Source of the DNA: Pseudomonadota bacterium
GTDB lineage: Bacteria > Pseudomonadota > Alphaproteobacteria > Parvibaculales > Parvibaculaceae
Length of the DNA stretch: 5,387 bases
Assembly (NCBI GenBank): GCA_021780275.1
Contig: JAJXZC010000695.1
Span: 1-5,387, forward strand
Reading direction: 5' to 3'
The position numbers and the translations under genes are program-made. How positions within the stretch are numbered: the first letter of the stretch is position 1; every line of letters begins with the position of its first letter. This document shows, piece after piece, positions 4,804 through 5,387 of the stretch. A model generated the notes under the pieces. It did not search any database. It was not told where the DNA came from and saw only the letters and a list, made by a program, of their open reading frames with translations.

Positions 4804-5379
4804 TCAATTTTTCAGACAGGCGCGCACGGCTTTCACGCATTTTGCGGCCAGACGCGGATTGTCGCGGATGCCGCGGCTGAATTCCAGTTGCACGCCCTGT
4901 CCGCGGCGGTTGCGGTTGCAGATGTTGCGCGGATCTTTTCCCGACTGGTAGGGATGCGTTTCATCGGCGACGGCGCGCACGCCAGCTTTTGTGAAAGCCT
5001 GCATCAGCTTTTTTTGCAGCGCCTTGTCCATCGCGCTCAGGAAGACCACCGGCTCCGCGACGCGGCTGCCGTGTATCGTGACGGTCACGTCCGAACGCGC
5101 CACCAGATCGAGGCAGCGAGGCTCGTCGAAATGCGTGCTTGTCACATGCAGCTCGTTGAAAGCGTTTTTGCACATCCCCCTGAAAACGTAAAGCGCATGC
5201 TTTTTTCCGGCGATGGCGCGGGCCATTTCTTCGGTGCGCAATTCCATCTTTCCGCCGTGCGGCGCGACGACGGCGACGGCGCTGCCGCGCGCCTTGCGGA
5301 TAAGGATGTCATAGTCCACGCCTTCTTCGGCATGGCGGGCGAGGTGCACGAAGTTTTTGTATTTGTCGGCGGTTGCCAC
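4804..5379 (-). CDS. Poly-gamma-glutamate hydrolase family protein (PghP/DUF867 type)
   Basis: The 191-residue protein resembles the zinc-dependent hydrolase family that includes phage PghP, which cuts poly-gamma-glutamate capsule polymer. Family-like segments are DKYKNFVHLARH (5-16), VVAPHGGKME (37-46), ALYVFRGM (62-69), FNELHVTSTHFDEP (74-87), TIHG (101-104), VVFLSAMD (111-118), RNICNRNRRGQGVQLEFSRG (151-170) and a final IRDN. H41, E46 and H103 are the likely metal ligands and E166 a likely catalytic acid, by analogy with carboxypeptidase-like folds; I infer these from conservation. No signal peptide is visible. The first in-window start is GTG at 5379, with only eight bases beyond it and no stop seen there, so the true start may lie off the window. 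It ends four bases from the convergent small gene. Whether its substrate is poly-gamma-glutamate is unproven. Confidence 0.85.
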   Translation of the reverse strand: MATADKYKNFVHLARHAEEGVDYDILIRKARGSAVAVVAPHGGKMELRTEEMARAIAGKKHALYVFRGMCKNAFNELHVTSTHFDEPRCLDLVARSDVTVTIHGSRVAEPVVFLSAMDKALQKKLMQAFTKAGVRAVADETHPYQSGKDPRNICNRNRRGQGVQLEFSRGIRDNPRLAAKCVKAVRACLKN

Positions 5380-5387
5380 GCGGCTTA

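Noticed and set aside
4774..4812. Plus-strand terminator for the 121-residue gene using the AGCCG/CGGCT stem
   Set aside because: The nearest plus-strand T run (4808-4812) lies about ten bases after the stem, too far for an intrinsic terminator.

Overview
This window looks like chromosomal DNA from a GC-rich Gram-negative bacterium, most likely an alphaproteobacterium. That assignment is inference. It rests on the GC-rich third codon positions, the proteobacterial look of the LeuC/LeuD/LeuB proteins, the TTTACA-N16-TAGAGT style promoter, and a PfkB kinase that most resembles, from memory, the adenosine-kinase-like proteins of alphaproteobacteria. There are no tRNA or rRNA genes, insertion sequences or CRISPR arrays.

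Region 1 (1-1809, + strand) is the end of a leucine biosynthesis operon: the last 30 codons of leuC, complete leuD and complete leuB. leuC and leuD overlap by one base (TAATG) and leuD and leuB by four (ATGA), so translation is probably coupled. LeuC and LeuD form isopropylmalate isomerase and LeuB is the next enzyme, 3-isopropylmalate dehydrogenase.

Region 2 (1810-4325, + strand) is a second transcription unit. A 73-base gap holds a candidate promoter within an inverted repeat. Three genes follow: a PfkB-family kinase with altered substrate-pocket motifs, a short NfeD membrane protein without a protease domain, and a slipin/stomatin (SPFH) protein. NfeD-slipin is a classic bacterial pair thought to act at the membrane. 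The kinase is joined to it by a 22-base gap that also encodes a nine-codon mini-ORF, overlapped at both ends. A good intrinsic terminator follows the slipin gene.

Region 3 (4326-4799, + strand) begins with a strongly AT-rich promoter island (about 81% AT from 4321 to 4410). It carries a 17-bp palindrome over the -35 box plus other repeats. The island drives a small gene for a 121-residue, charged, helical protein that I do not recognise. Its sequence looks like two copies of a helical unit joined by a Gly/Ser/Asn linker.

Region 4 (4804-5387, - strand) is a convergent gene for a poly-gamma-glutamate hydrolase family protein (PghP/DUF867 type). It begins with GTG eight bases from the window edge, or further upstream. 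The two convergent stop codons are only four bases apart.

The least ordinary parts are the 121-residue repeat protein with its AT-rich, operator-like promoter, the altered kinase beside NfeD-slipin, and the poly-gamma-glutamate hydrolase homologue. I did not find clear evidence of a complete new system.
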